Source: CAIXSC01 sp046349935 (GTDB lineage Bacteria > Planctomycetota > Planctomycetia > Pirellulales > Pirellulaceae). From it: a stretch of 64,000 bases of DNA. Both the position numbers and the translations under genes were made by a program. Shown here piece after piece: positions 28,086 to 36,273 of this stretch (the first letter of the stretch is position 1; the number at the start of each line of letters is the position of its first letter). Below the pieces are notes generated by a model that saw only the letters and a program-made list of their open reading frames with translations, did not search any database and had not been told where the DNA came from. The DNA is taken from the NCBI GenBank assembly GCA_046349935.1, contig JAXMBK010000018.1:35775-99774 (forward strand), in the 5' to 3' direction.

Positions 28086-28110
28086 CCGTAGAACAGGCTT
28101 CCAGCCTGTT
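28086..28110 (+). repeat. R1 hairpin repeat, copy c (A-T type)
   Basis: Plus-strand orientation, that is antisense to the surrounding genes. It lies 5' of the parvulin lipoprotein gene and forms an inverted doublet with copy d, about 58 bases away. Outer pair A-T. Confidence 0.85.
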
Positions 28111-28168
28111 GTGACCGACTCCCCACGCCGCCGCGCCGGTCGTTGATCACGACGCGCGCCTTCGGCGA

Positions 28169-28193
28169 GACAGGCTGGAAGCCTGTCCTACGG
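28169..28193 (-). repeat. R1 hairpin repeat, copy d (G-C type)
   Basis: Starts immediately after the TAA of the LURP-one-like gene in that gene's sense orientation. Outer pair G-C. Inverted partner of copy c. Confidence 0.85.
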
Positions 28194-28781
28194 TTATTCC
28201 TTCAACACGAGGTCGATGCACATCACGGCGGCGACGATCATTTGGCGCACCGGGTGATTCGGGGGGACCGATTCGGAGATCTGCAGCATGTAGTTGTCGG
28301 CGCTGGTGAACAATTCACGGCCCAGACCGGCCCACTTCTTGGTGACGCGTCCGATCTCTTGTTCGCCGACCTTGAACGAAAACTCCCAGCTGGTCCACTT
28401 GCCTTGCAACGTGCACAGCTCTTCGTCGTTCGGGCCCAAAACCTTGAAAGCGCCGCCCAGCGAGAAGAACTTTTGCTTGAAGCCGCCGATGCGCTGACCG
28501 TTTTCGTCGAGCACGTCGACCTTCGAAAGGAACAGCGAAACGCCGCGACGAACGATCAGCACCGGCCCGCCGTCGGGCGTGCGGATCATCACCTCGAACG
28601 GCGTCATCCGCTTGTAGTCGGTAAAGCGGAGAATCTTGGTGATCCACCCCAGACGCTCTTCGCGGCAATTCAACAGCAACTGATTCGTATTCGGATCAAA
28701 CACGTCATAGTTGCTCGCCGCTTTGAACATGCCGACGTGCTCTTTGATGAAGAACAAATTGTGGTTGAGCACTTGATTCAT
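28194..28781 (-). CDS. LURP-one/scramblase-like protein
   Basis: 195 residues with no signal peptide or membrane span. The sequence resembles the LURP-one-related/Tubby-like beta-barrel family: an early YDVFDPNTNQLL, then RRGVSLFLSKVDVLDENG and FKVLGPNDEELCTLQGKW. Members bind lipids or membranes, or act as scaffolds; the bacterial role is unknown. The ATG at 28781 was chosen over an in-frame start 13 codons upstream. It lies between the PDZ gene and the parvulin lipoprotein gene on the same strand, within the ECF-headed run. Confidence 0.72.
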   Translation of the reverse strand: MNQVLNHNLFFIKEHVGMFKAASNYDVFDPNTNQLLLNCREERLGWITKILRFTDYKRMTPFEVMIRTPDGGPVLIVRRGVSLFLSKVDVLDENGQRIGGFKQKFFSLGGAFKVLGPNDEELCTLQGKWTSWEFSFKVGEQEIGRVTKKWAGLGRELFTSADNYMLQISESVPPNHPVRQMIVAAVMCIDLVLKE

Positions 28782-28950
28782 GGATGAATATCCTTGAGTT
28801 GGTTGTCGGCTGAAAAGCAAGCGGCCGGATTATGGCTACCGCTGCCAGGGGGATCAAGCAGGATGGGGGGGAAATAAAGCGAGCCGACGGACGTCTGGGC
28901 GACGTGCGTCGGCTCGTGCTGTTCCAAGGCGGAGACCGCGAGCGGAGAGA

Positions 28951-30138
28951 CTACTTCTTCAGTCCCTCAAGCTCTGTCTGGAGCTTCTCCAGACGCTGCA
29001 GGACGGCGTCGAGTTTCTTGGAGAGTTCCTCGGTTTGCGGCGCCGTCCAGCTCGGCGTCGGCAGAGGCGCTGGATTCGGGACGAAGATTGCTCCGCCGGG
29101 ATTCCGCCCGGGCGGCGGCGCGACGGGCGTCGCCGGGAAAAACTGAACGTCGTGAGGGAACGGCTTGCCAACCATCACTCGCACCGAGTCGCGCACTTCG
29201 GCGGGGAGCGAGTCGAGCTTGTCTTCGGTCGCCTCGAAGGTCTTTTCGCCCATCTTCACCGTGATCTTCGCCGGTTCCGAACCCTGCTTGTTCACTTGCA
29301 CGGTGCAGTTCGGCGGCAGCTTGGCGTGAGCGGAGGCGGAGTTAAGCGACAGCGTGAGTTGTTTGCCGTCGACGCCCGGCGGGACCGCCAGCGGTTGCCC
29401 GAAGCTCCAGACCTGCACGGGCGGCTGGCCGGGTACCACAGGCAGGTGCTTCAGCGCGTCGTACACTTTGTTCCAGTGCGTTTCGACGTCGGCCGCCACG
29501 ACGGCCTGACCCACGACGGCGGTCGGGGTTTCCGGACGCTTGGCCGGCGTCGCTTTCACGGTCGTCTTCTGACCGGCTCGCATGATCGACAACGTCAGCT
29601 CCGTCTCCTTCGCCGTGTTCACCGCTTCGATCAAGTCCAGCGGTTCCTTGGTCGGCTTATCGTTCACCGCCAGAATGATGTCGTGGATCTTGAGCTCTGC
29701 TTTCGTCGCCGGGCTGTCCGGCAAGATGCCGTTGACGACGAGTCCGTGTTCGAGCGTCAGGTGCGACTTGACGAGGTCGGTGAGTTCGCCGAGTTGGACG
29801 CCGAGCCAATAGTCGCCCAGAGCGACCGTGGCGACGGCATTCAGATCCAACTGTTGCTCCTGCGTCCCCGTGGGCGTCAGTTGGATCACACGGACGGCTC
29901 GAGCTTCCGCCGGCAAGGTTGGCGAAGCGGGGAGCGGGGCGATCTGCGGCGCGCCGCCGGGGGGAGCGACAAGCAGCACGCGGACCGGTTGCTTGTCGCC
30001 GCCCGCACCCGCTTCCGCCTGCACCTGCACCTCGATCACCTTCGGCGCCGGCGCTTCTTGCGCCGTCGCCAATCCCGATCCCAACAAACCCCACATGGCA
30101 GCCGACGCCACCGACAACCGACCAGCGTTCCATTTCAT
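28951..30138 (-). CDS. Secreted PDZ-domain protein
   Basis: 395 residues with a signal peptide (about 1-26). A PDZ domain spans roughly 110-200 (WLGVQLGEL, then GLVVNGILPDSPATKAELKI, DIILAVNDKP), as in S1C proteases, but no serine protease domain is present. The C-terminal 30 residues form a short coiled coil (SKKLDAVLQRLEKLQTELEG). It probably binds exposed C-termini of envelope proteins and may help signal envelope stress. GGGAG nine bases before the ATG is partly contributed by the end of an R1 repeat. Confidence 0.85.
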   Translation of the reverse strand: MKWNAGRLSVASAAMWGLLGSGLATAQEAPAPKVIEVQVQAEAGAGGDKQPVRVLLVAPPGGAPQIAPLPASPTLPAEARAVRVIQLTPTGTQEQQLDLNAVATVALGDYWLGVQLGELTDLVKSHLTLEHGLVVNGILPDSPATKAELKIHDIILAVNDKPTKEPLDLIEAVNTAKETELTLSIMRAGQKTTVKATPAKRPETPTAVVGQAVVAADVETHWNKVYDALKHLPVVPGQPPVQVWSFGQPLAVPPGVDGKQLTLSLNSASAHAKLPPNCTVQVNKQGSEPAKITVKMGEKTFEATEDKLDSLPAEVRDSVRVMVGKPFPHDVQFFPATPVAPPPGRNPGGAIFVPNPAPLPTPSWTAPQTEELSKKLDAVLQRLEKLQTELEGLKK

Positions 30139-30150
30139 GTTTTCAAGCTC

Positions 30151-30175
30151 CCGTAGGACAGGCTTCCAGCCTGTC
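30151..30175 (+). repeat. R1 hairpin repeat, copy e (G-C type)
   Basis: Directly 5' of the PDZ gene, in antisense orientation. On the minus strand its end CTACGG contributes two bases to the GGGAG ribosome-binding site. Inverted doublet with copy f, about 108 bases away. Confidence 0.85.
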
Positions 30176-30283
30176 GAAAAAGGTCAATGCTTCGCAGCCC
30201 CTGTCCCGACGTTTCTTCTGGACTGCGATACACAATTGCGCTACTGATTTGAGTTGTTTAGTTGTTGGCGCCGCTGCGCGGCG

Positions 30284-30308
30284 AGACAGGCTGGAAGCCT
30301 GTCCTACG
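30284..30308 (-). repeat. R1 hairpin repeat, copy f (G-C type)
   Basis: Sense orientation, three bases after the stop of the anti-sigma gene. It is preceded on the far side by a separate GCCGC-TGC-GCGGC hairpin (30270-30282). Confidence 0.85.
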
Positions 30309-30311
30309 TGA

Positions 30312-31106
30312 TCAATACGCGGGGCGTTTCCACGGGGCTACCTTCAATTCACGCACCGGGACGACGTATTGCTGGCCGTCCTCTAACTGCAGCGGCAAGT
30401 ACATTTCCCGCTCGCGTACATCAATGCCGCGCGCACGCACGTCTTCGCGGATGTCGGCCGGCGGCAGACGATACTCGGGCGGCACATAGGTGTCGACCAA
30501 TTGCTCGTGCGGGGCGCTCGGAACCCGCACGGGGTCGTTGGTTCCCGGTCCGACCGGCTTTCCCGCCGGTCCTCCCAGCCCGCCGCCGGAGGTTCGGACC
30601 GGCGCCGCACTCATACCGGAGCCGTCTAGCGCTAACCCTGAACGAATGTTGGGCTTCAAGACGCCGCGCGGCGGCTCATGATTCGCCGTCGTCCCATGCA
30701 GACCCCAGCCGACGCCGAACACCACCAGCCAGCTCGCGGCCAGCGCCGCCCAACGGAACGCCGACAGGGTTCCATCGCCCGAGCGGCGAAGGGGCGGTCG
30801 CTCGCCGTCCACGACGTTCCCTGGCTTCTGGACGGCCATGGGGCTTCGAGCTGACTCGGCAGGCGTCACCGGCGCGTTGGCGGCGGCCAACATGGCGGAC
30901 CACCGGGGCGCGGGATCACGCGCGACGCCGAGCAAGTCGCGAGACAGCGCCTGCGACTCTAAGAACGCCAAGGCGCACCGACGCCAGCCTTCGGGCGCCG
31001 AGTCCAGCGATGCGAGCAACTGACGGTATTCCGTCGCGCTCAATTCGCCGTCGACCAGCCGGTTCAACTGCCGCTGAAATTGTTCGTCGTTCATTAGGGG
31101 GCTCAT
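30312..31106 (-). CDS. Membrane anti-sigma factor
   Basis: 264 residues. The N-terminus (DEQFQRQLNRLVDGELS, then TEYRQLLASLDS) is the helical sigma-binding type common in planctomycete anti-sigma factors; the HxxxCxxC zinc motif is absent. One membrane span (AALAASWLVVFGVGWGLHG) sits near residue 140, and the rest is extracytoplasmic. It would hold the ECF sigma factor of the preceding gene inactive. The ATG at 31106 overlaps the sigma stop as ATGA and has GGAGG seven bases upstream. Confidence 0.82.
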   Translation of the reverse strand: MSPLMNDEQFQRQLNRLVDGELSATEYRQLLASLDSAPEGWRRCALAFLESQALSRDLLGVARDPAPRWSAMLAAANAPVTPAESARSPMAVQKPGNVVDGERPPLRRSGDGTLSAFRWAALAASWLVVFGVGWGLHGTTANHEPPRGVLKPNIRSGLALDGSGMSAAPVRTSGGGLGGPAGKPVGPGTNDPVRVPSAPHEQLVDTYVPPEYRLPPADIREDVRARGIDVREREMYLPLQLEDGQQYVVPVRELKVAPWKRPAY

Positions 31107-31651
31107 CGAGTCGCCTCCGTCGCCGAGAGTGCCAGCAGTTCGTCCCGCAGACGGCGTCGAGCGCGATGCAATCGCGCCTCCACCGCACTGTGGCTCAACC
31201 CCAACTGCCGCGCGATGTCGTGGTAGTTCCAATTCTCCGAGTACTTCAGCAGCAGGATTTCGGCGTCGCGCCGCGATACTCGCTGCAACGCGCGCCGCAC
31301 CAACTGCTTGCGTTCGTCCGCCAAGAGCCAGTGGAGCGGATCCGGGGTCGTCGAATCATGCTCTTCGGGCGGCTTGGCCTGGATGTACCGATCCGTCAGC
31401 TTCCGTCGACGACCGCACTTGCGGCGGTACAACAGGCATTGATGGATGGCGATGCGATAGAGCCAGGGGGCCGCTTTCGACGGGTCCTGGATCGGCGCCG
31501 ACTGCTTCACCGCCGCTAGCGCGATCTCCTGCATCACGTCATCCACCGCGTCCCGTTCTCCTAGCCGAGCAAACACGATGGTCCGCAGCCAACGCTCGTG
31601 CGCGGCAAGAGTTGCGGCCCAATCGACTCGATGGTTCGGCGAGGAAATCAA
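31103..31651 (-). CDS. ECF-type RNA polymerase sigma factor
   Basis: 182 residues from the TTG at 31651, chosen because AGGAGA lies five bases upstream; a TTG at 31699 would add 16 residues. Region 2 is visible in DDVMQEIALAAVK and PWLYRIAIHQCLLYRR. Region 4 helix-turn-helix is in YHDIARQLGLSHSAVEARLH. It directs RNA polymerase to a stress or envelope regulon. It heads six same-strand genes, suggesting that it controls its own cluster. The intergenic gap to the divergent epimerase gene should hold its promoter. Confidence 0.88.
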   Translation of the reverse strand: MISSPNHRVDWAATLAAHERWLRTIVFARLGERDAVDDVMQEIALAAVKQSAPIQDPSKAAPWLYRIAIHQCLLYRRKCGRRRKLTDRYIQAKPPEEHDSTTPDPLHWLLADERKQLVRRALQRVSRRDAEILLLKYSENWNYHDIARQLGLSHSAVEARLHRARRRLRDELLALSATEATR

Positions 31652-31767
31652 CGCGTTCTCCTGGATCGTCTGTTGCCGCTGTCGGGGGTTTCTTGCCAAT
31701 TCGCCGTACGTTTGTTCATAATACGCGGCCTTCTACCCATTTCCCGATCCCAATTAGGTTGGAATCC

Positions 31768-33147
31768 ATGCGCAAGTTCCGTTCGTCGTTCGCCGCGTGC
31801 CTCGCCGCCAGCGCCATGCTGGCCTCGTTCGGCTGCCAGCCCGCCGCCGCCCCTCCCTCCTCCCCGAAGGCCGCGTCTTCGGGCGCCGCGAGCGGGTCGA
31901 GCACCACCGGCGCCGCTCCAAAGGCCGAAAAGCCGGCCGCCGAACCGGCCAAAGAAAAGGAAACCCCCGCCGAAACGCCGGCGGAACCGGCGTCTAGCGG
32001 CGAGAAACCGGCCGACAAGCCGGCCGAGCCTCCGCCTGCCCCCGCTGCTGACAAGCCCGCCGCCGACAAGCCTGCTGAAGGAAGCGAAGCCAAGATGTCC
32101 ATTCAAAAGTCGCCGTTCGGCAAGACGGCGGAAGGCCAGGAAGTCAGCCTCTATACGCTCACCAACGCCCAGGGGCTCGTCGTCAAAATGACCGACTACG
32201 GCGCCACGGTCGTCGCCGTCGAGACCCCCGACCGCGACGGCAAGCTGGCTAACATCACGCTCGGTTTCCCGACGCTCGACGGCTACCTCAAACGCCACCC
32301 GTACTTCGGGTCGACCGTGGGTCGCTACGGCAACCGCATCGCCGGCGGTAAGTTCAGCCTCGACGGCCAAGAATACACGCTCGCCGTCAACAACGGTCCG
32401 AACCACCTCCACGGCGGCAAGAAGGGCTTCGACGCGCTCGTCTGGAAGGCGGAAGAAGTGAAGAACGCCGACGGCGTCGGCGTCAAATTCACGCTGCGCA
32501 GCCCCGACGGCGACGAAGGCTACCCGGGCGCCTTGGACGTCGTCACGACCTACACGCTCACGAACGCGAACGAGCTGCGTATCGACTACGAAGCCAAGAC
32601 CGATAAGCCGACGGTCGTCAACTTAACCAACCACTGCTACTGGAATCTCAGCGGCGCGGGCGGCGGAAAGATTCTCGATCACGAGCTGACCGTGACCGCC
32701 GATTCGTACCTCCCGATCGACGCCACCTCCATCCCGCTCGGCGATCCGGCCCCCGTCGTCGGCACGCCCTTCGACTTCACGAAGGCCGAGAAGATCGGCG
32801 CCCGCATCGAAGAACTCAAGCAGGACCCGCACACGACGAAGGGCTACGACCACTGCTTTGTGTTGCGGGCCCAAAAGGGCGAACTGGAATTGGCCGCGCG
32901 CGTGAAGGACGCCAAGACGGGCCGAGTCATGGAGATTCTCACCACGGAACCGGGCATCCAGTTCTACACGGGGAATTTCCTCGACGGCAGCGAAGAGGGG
33001 AACAAATACGAGCAGCACGACGCGTTCTGCCTCGAAACTCAACGCTACCCCGATTCGCCCAACAAGCCGGCGTACCCCACGTCCCGCCTGAACCCGGACC
33101 AGACCTACAAGTCGACCACCGTCCACCGTTTTTCGGTCGAAAAGTAG
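31768..33147 (+). CDS. Aldose 1-epimerase (mutarotase) lipoprotein
   Basis: 459 residues. A lipoprotein signal ends at Cys (MLASFGC) and is followed by a linker of about 85 residues rich in Pro, Ala, Lys and Glu. The galactose-mutarotase domain fills the rest: catalytic His residues in NHLHGGKKGFDALVW and NLTNHCYWNLSG, and Glu in TTEPGIQFYTG. It would interconvert alpha and beta anomers of free sugars, here outside the cytoplasm, which fits uptake of sugars released by surface hydrolases. The ATG at 31768 starts the signal; the upstream open frame is a shadow of the sigma gene. Confidence 0.9.
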   Translation: MRKFRSSFAACLAASAMLASFGCQPAAAPPSSPKAASSGAASGSSTTGAAPKAEKPAAEPAKEKETPAETPAEPASSGEKPADKPAEPPPAPAADKPAADKPAEGSEAKMSIQKSPFGKTAEGQEVSLYTLTNAQGLVVKMTDYGATVVAVETPDRDGKLANITLGFPTLDGYLKRHPYFGSTVGRYGNRIAGGKFSLDGQEYTLAVNNGPNHLHGGKKGFDALVWKAEEVKNADGVGVKFTLRSPDGDEGYPGALDVVTTYTLTNANELRIDYEAKTDKPTVVNLTNHCYWNLSGAGGGKILDHELTVTADSYLPIDATSIPLGDPAPVVGTPFDFTKAEKIGARIEELKQDPHTTKGYDHCFVLRAQKGELELAARVKDAKTGRVMEILTTEPGIQFYTGNFLDGSEEGNKYEQHDAFCLETQRYPDSPNKPAYPTSRLNPDQTYKSTTVHRFSVEK

Positions 33148-33489
33148 TCGAAAGCAAGAGCCGGCCAGACGGCCGGTAGGGTGGGCCAAGCGAGGCTCTG
33201 CGAGCGCGGGCCCACCATCTTCGCCGCGAGCCGCGGGTCGTCAGCCGAATCGGTGGGCCCGCGCCGGTCGTGGTAAATCGGTAGGTCGGCGCACGAACGC
33301 TCTCGCCCGTCTTGGCCCACCCTACGGGCGGTAGGGTGGGCCAAGCGAGGCTCTGCGAGCGCGGGCCCACCAGCATTGCCGCGAGTCGCGGGTCGTCATT
33401 CGAATCGGTGGGCCCGCGCCGGTCGTGGTAAATCGGTAGGTCGGCGCAAGACGCATTCGCCCGTCTTGGCCCACCCTACGCCACCGACG
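33148..33489. repeat. R2: two tandem nested inverted-repeat elements
   Basis: The gap between two convergent genes is filled by copies at 33176-33325 and 33331-33479, over 90% identical by eye. Each has perfect 15-base ends (GTAGGGTGGGCCAAG / CTTGGCCCACCCTAC) and an internal 13-base inverted pair (GCGCGGGCCCACC / GGTGGGCCCGCGC). A small hairpin, CCGGCC-AGAC-GGCCGG, precedes them at 33161-33176. There is no coding capacity. The arms of the first half match the short elements at 19.6 and 21.0 kb. The architecture is like a MITE or REPIN. Confidence 0.88.
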
Positions 33490-34233
33490 TCACCTGGCGC
33501 GGATCACCTTCACCGACTCGCCTTCAATGTCGTAGACGCTCCAGGTGTTGCCGTCGGGCCCGTTGAAGGGGCTGATCTTCAGAGTCCCTTCGATCTGGAG
33601 GGCGTTCAGCGAATAATCGGCCGAGGCGTCCCCCTTCATCAGGACGCGCACCAGGTGGTCCGCTTGGCCGCCGGGCCCGAACTTGCATTCGGTGTTCTTC
33701 AGCAGGACGAATTCTTTGAGTCCTTTGGTCTGCGAAACGCCGCCGTCCATGTAGCCGATGAGCCGAATCTTCTTGCCGTCCAGCTCGCGGACGCGATCGG
33801 TCAACAAAAAGTCGCGGAACACCATGTCCGCCTGCATGCCCAGATTCAGTTCGTCGAACGTGATCGGCTCGATCCCCGACGCTCGGTCGACCGCGCGCCG
33901 CGACGTCGACTCGATTTGCAGCAGCGGCGACTTTTTCTCCCCCGCCGACGCCGGCTTGGGCGGCGCCGCGGCGGGCGATTCGCTGTTGTTCGCCGGCTTC
34001 TCGCTGGTCGCGGGCGGCGCGGCGTCTTCGGGCGTCCGGTCTCTTGTCCCCGCCTTCACTTCCACCTTCTCGCCCTGCGGTTCGCTGTTGGATGCGACCG
34101 GTTTCGTCGGTTCGTCAACGCTGAACGTACAACCTGTCAGCGCGAAGCTCGACCAGGCGACGCCGGTCAGCACCGCAGCTTTCATGGCGTCCGTCAGCCG
34201 GATGGCGAACCGTCGTCGACTTGCCGCTTGCAT
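33490..34233 (-). CDS. DUF3299-like lipoprotein
   Basis: 247 residues. A lipoprotein signal ends FALTGC. A low-complexity Pro/Ala/Glu linker (about 45-100) leads to a globular domain with DGKKIRLIGYMDGG and KEFVLLKNTECKFGPGG, resembling DUF3299 (a small beta-rich domain found near ABC-type metal transporters). AGAAGGAG six bases before the ATG supports the start. It lies 39 bases after its paralogue-like neighbour and appears to belong to the same cluster as the ABC transporter upstream. The function is unknown. Confidence 0.72.
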   Translation of the reverse strand: MQAASRRRFAIRLTDAMKAAVLTGVAWSSFALTGCTFSVDEPTKPVASNSEPQGEKVEVKAGTRDRTPEDAAPPATSEKPANNSESPAAAPPKPASAGEKKSPLLQIESTSRRAVDRASGIEPITFDELNLGMQADMVFRDFLLTDRVRELDGKKIRLIGYMDGGVSQTKGLKEFVLLKNTECKFGPGGQADHLVRVLMKGDASADYSLNALQIEGTLKISPFNGPDGNTWSVYDIEGESVKVIRAR

Positions 34234-34272
34234 GCGTCGCTCCTTCTGTCGCCGCCCAGGCGCGTCGGACGG

Positions 34273-34956
34273 TTAGTGCAGTACTTCGCCGACCAGCCGA
34301 TAGCACGGTCCTTGCGAACCATCGGGGGCGGTGATGGTCGGGTCGACTTGGAAGGTCCCCGCGAGCGCTCGTTTGCGGACCGAGTAGGCCAGGGTCTGGC
34401 CTTTGGTCAGCTTGACTTCAATCATGTCGGTCAGTTTTGGTTGACCGCCGAAGCAGCAGGTTCCCATGTCGGGCACCAGCAAAAAGTGGTCGACCGGCCC
34501 CATCTGCGCCACGCCCGGGTGGACGTATCCTTTGATGAAAACGCGCTTGCCATGCAGCGACAAGGCCTTCGGCGGAATCGCCATCTCGGGATGTTCTTTG
34601 TCCGGCTGCAATTCGTAGAACGATTGCCGTTCGAATCCCTCCGGCACCTCGGTCAAATACACCGTCGTGTGAAACGCGATCGTCCCCGCCAGCAACAGGC
34701 CGCTCGCCGCCGTCCCCAGTATGGCCGGAATCTTGCCGGTCAATTCGTCCGGATAGCGACGAATGGCGCGCAGCGCCAGCACTCCGAACACGAAACCGAC
34801 CAGCGGTAAAAAGGCCAAGCCGGGGGCGATGAACGCCGCCACCGACAACAAAGCAAACGCCAGCGACAGAACCGCCGTTTTGCTGATTACCTTATAGCCG
34901 TCTGCATGTTCGATGTCCGGCGAGACGTCGGACATCTGGGCCGTTTGCATCGACAT
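34273..34956 (-). CDS. Membrane protein with DUF4190-like and DUF3299-like parts
   Basis: 227 residues. Two or three hydrophobic segments near residues 25-120 resemble DUF4190. The C-terminal half resembles DUF3299: LHGKRVFIKGYVHPG, DHFLLVPDMGTCCFGGQP, then KLTDMIEVKL. The Cys-Cys pair could bind metal, but this is inference. The next gene downstream holds a second DUF3299-like domain. The product is probably an inner-membrane partner of the ABC transporter. A gap of about 80 bases with an R1 copy separates it from the upstream gene. Confidence 0.7.
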   Translation of the reverse strand: MSMQTAQMSDVSPDIEHADGYKVISKTAVLSLAFALLSVAAFIAPGLAFLPLVGFVFGVLALRAIRRYPDELTGKIPAILGTAASGLLLAGTIAFHTTVYLTEVPEGFERQSFYELQPDKEHPEMAIPPKALSLHGKRVFIKGYVHPGVAQMGPVDHFLLVPDMGTCCFGGQPKLTDMIEVKLTKGQTLAYSVRKRALAGTFQVDPTITAPDGSQGPCYRLVGEVLH

Positions 34957-35015
34957 GATGAGTGGAATCTCCTGCGGGTGACGGTTGGGGGTGAAGGATG
35001 ACGGGAAGAATTCAT

Positions 35016-35039
35016 CACAGGCTGGAAGCCTGTGCTACG
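35016..35039 (-). repeat. R1 hairpin repeat, copy g (C-G type)
   Basis: Sense orientation, immediately after the TAA of the secreted 402-residue protein. Outer pair C-G. No inverted partner nearby. Confidence 0.85.
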
Positions 35040-36248
35040 TTATGACTTCGCGGGGGCGGGGGGCGTGCTGGGGGTGGGGAAGAACGTGTTCGCGCGACGC
35101 ACCGATTCGGGGTCCAGCTTTTCGAGTTCCTTGATGCGGGCTTTGGCTTCCGGCAGCGGGCAGACGCGCAGGAAGTTGATCACAGGAACCTTCACCCAAC
35201 TCGTCTTTTCGTCCGCTTCCTTAAACAGCGTCACCAACCGATCCATGCTCTGCCAGTCTTCCCACCGAGCCAAATCGGGGATCACCAAGTCGGCCAGCGT
35301 CGGTCGTTCCAACATCAGCCGCAGCGACTCGACCAACCGCGTCTTCGGAATCACCGTCACGTCGGTGCCGTGGAACCGCAACGCCATGATGGCCGCATAC
35401 GTGTCCGCGTACTCCGCCTTCGCATTCTTCAAATACAGCTCATCCACCAACGGCAGGCCGCTGGGGCCTTTCAGCAGCAGGTAGCAAGCCAGGAGGGCGT
35501 CGAGCCCCGCGCGCTGCTTGCGGTCCTCGGACTTCAGCATCTCCTCCAGCATCGGGACGTCTTTGTCGCTGCCGCAGACGCCCAAGAGGGTCAGGTAGAG
35601 CCGTCGGCGGCTGGTCGACACGTTCGTGTCCTTGATCCAGCCCACCAGCTTGTCGTGCTGCATCTTCGGTTTGAGCGCAATTACCACGTCGTACGGCGCC
35701 TTAGCGAACTCGTCGTACGCGTCCCGCGCCAGCAGGTCGTCCTTGTCCTCAAAGTAGTTCTGGAAAAACTCCAGCCGCTCGGGGCCCGCCTTCGGCAATT
35801 TGCCGAGCGACAGGATGTAGTCGTGCCCGCGATCGCTCAGCGGCAGCGGAGTCGACCATTGCAGATTCTCGGGGCCCACCGCCGTAATGAAGAACTTTTT
35901 CCCCGGTTTCGCCTCGCCGAAATACACCGTTTCGAGGACCGGCTTTTTGGCGATCAGCTTTTCCCCCTTGATCGCGGTCACGATGCGGAACTTGGCCTTC
36001 ACCACTTCGTCCCCTGCGTCGCCCGGTTTGGGCGGTTTAGGGAGGGAATCGAGCGTCGCGATGACGGCGACGTCCATCGCGGCGATTTCTTCGCTGAGCG
36101 TCTGGGACTGGGCCGAGCAGAAGGGGCAAGCGGCCGCTTCTCGCAGTTGACCGGCGAGCAGCCCGGCGAGTGCTAGCAGCACTATCGCAGCACGGCGCGT
36201 AACGTGCCCGCGCCCCGAAATCCAGCTCGTCTTCGTCTCGCCTCGCAT
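35040..36248 (-). CDS. Secreted CPFC-motif protein with HEAT-like helices
   Basis: 402 residues; no family recognised. A signal peptide is followed directly by CPFCSAQSQTLSEE, whose two Cys could bind metal or redox partners. The middle (TLDSLPKPPKPGDAGDEVVK, then FRIVTAIKGEKL) looks beta-rich. Residues about 170-390 look like helical repeats (PMLEEMLKSEDRKQRAGLDAL). It ends with a Pro-rich tail. The stop abuts an R1 repeat. Encoded 26 bases after the ABC permease, it probably works with that transporter. Confidence 0.6.
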   Translation of the reverse strand: MRGETKTSWISGRGHVTRRAAIVLLALAGLLAGQLREAAACPFCSAQSQTLSEEIAAMDVAVIATLDSLPKPPKPGDAGDEVVKAKFRIVTAIKGEKLIAKKPVLETVYFGEAKPGKKFFITAVGPENLQWSTPLPLSDRGHDYILSLGKLPKAGPERLEFFQNYFEDKDDLLARDAYDEFAKAPYDVVIALKPKMQHDKLVGWIKDTNVSTSRRRLYLTLLGVCGSDKDVPMLEEMLKSEDRKQRAGLDALLACYLLLKGPSGLPLVDELYLKNAKAEYADTYAAIMALRFHGTDVTVIPKTRLVESLRLMLERPTLADLVIPDLARWEDWQSMDRLVTLFKEADEKTSWVKVPVINFLRVCPLPEAKARIKELEKLDPESVRRANTFFPTPSTPPAPAKS

Positions 36249-36273
36249 GACTCGACCCTCCCCTAGGGACTCC

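Noticed and set aside
32939..33376. Minus-strand frame rich in LAWPTLPPV-type peptides
   Set aside because: Translation of the R2 element and antisense of the epimerase gene.
33148..33489. CRISPR array
   Set aside because: Only two units, 150 bases each with inverted ends and no unique spacers; no cas genes in the window.
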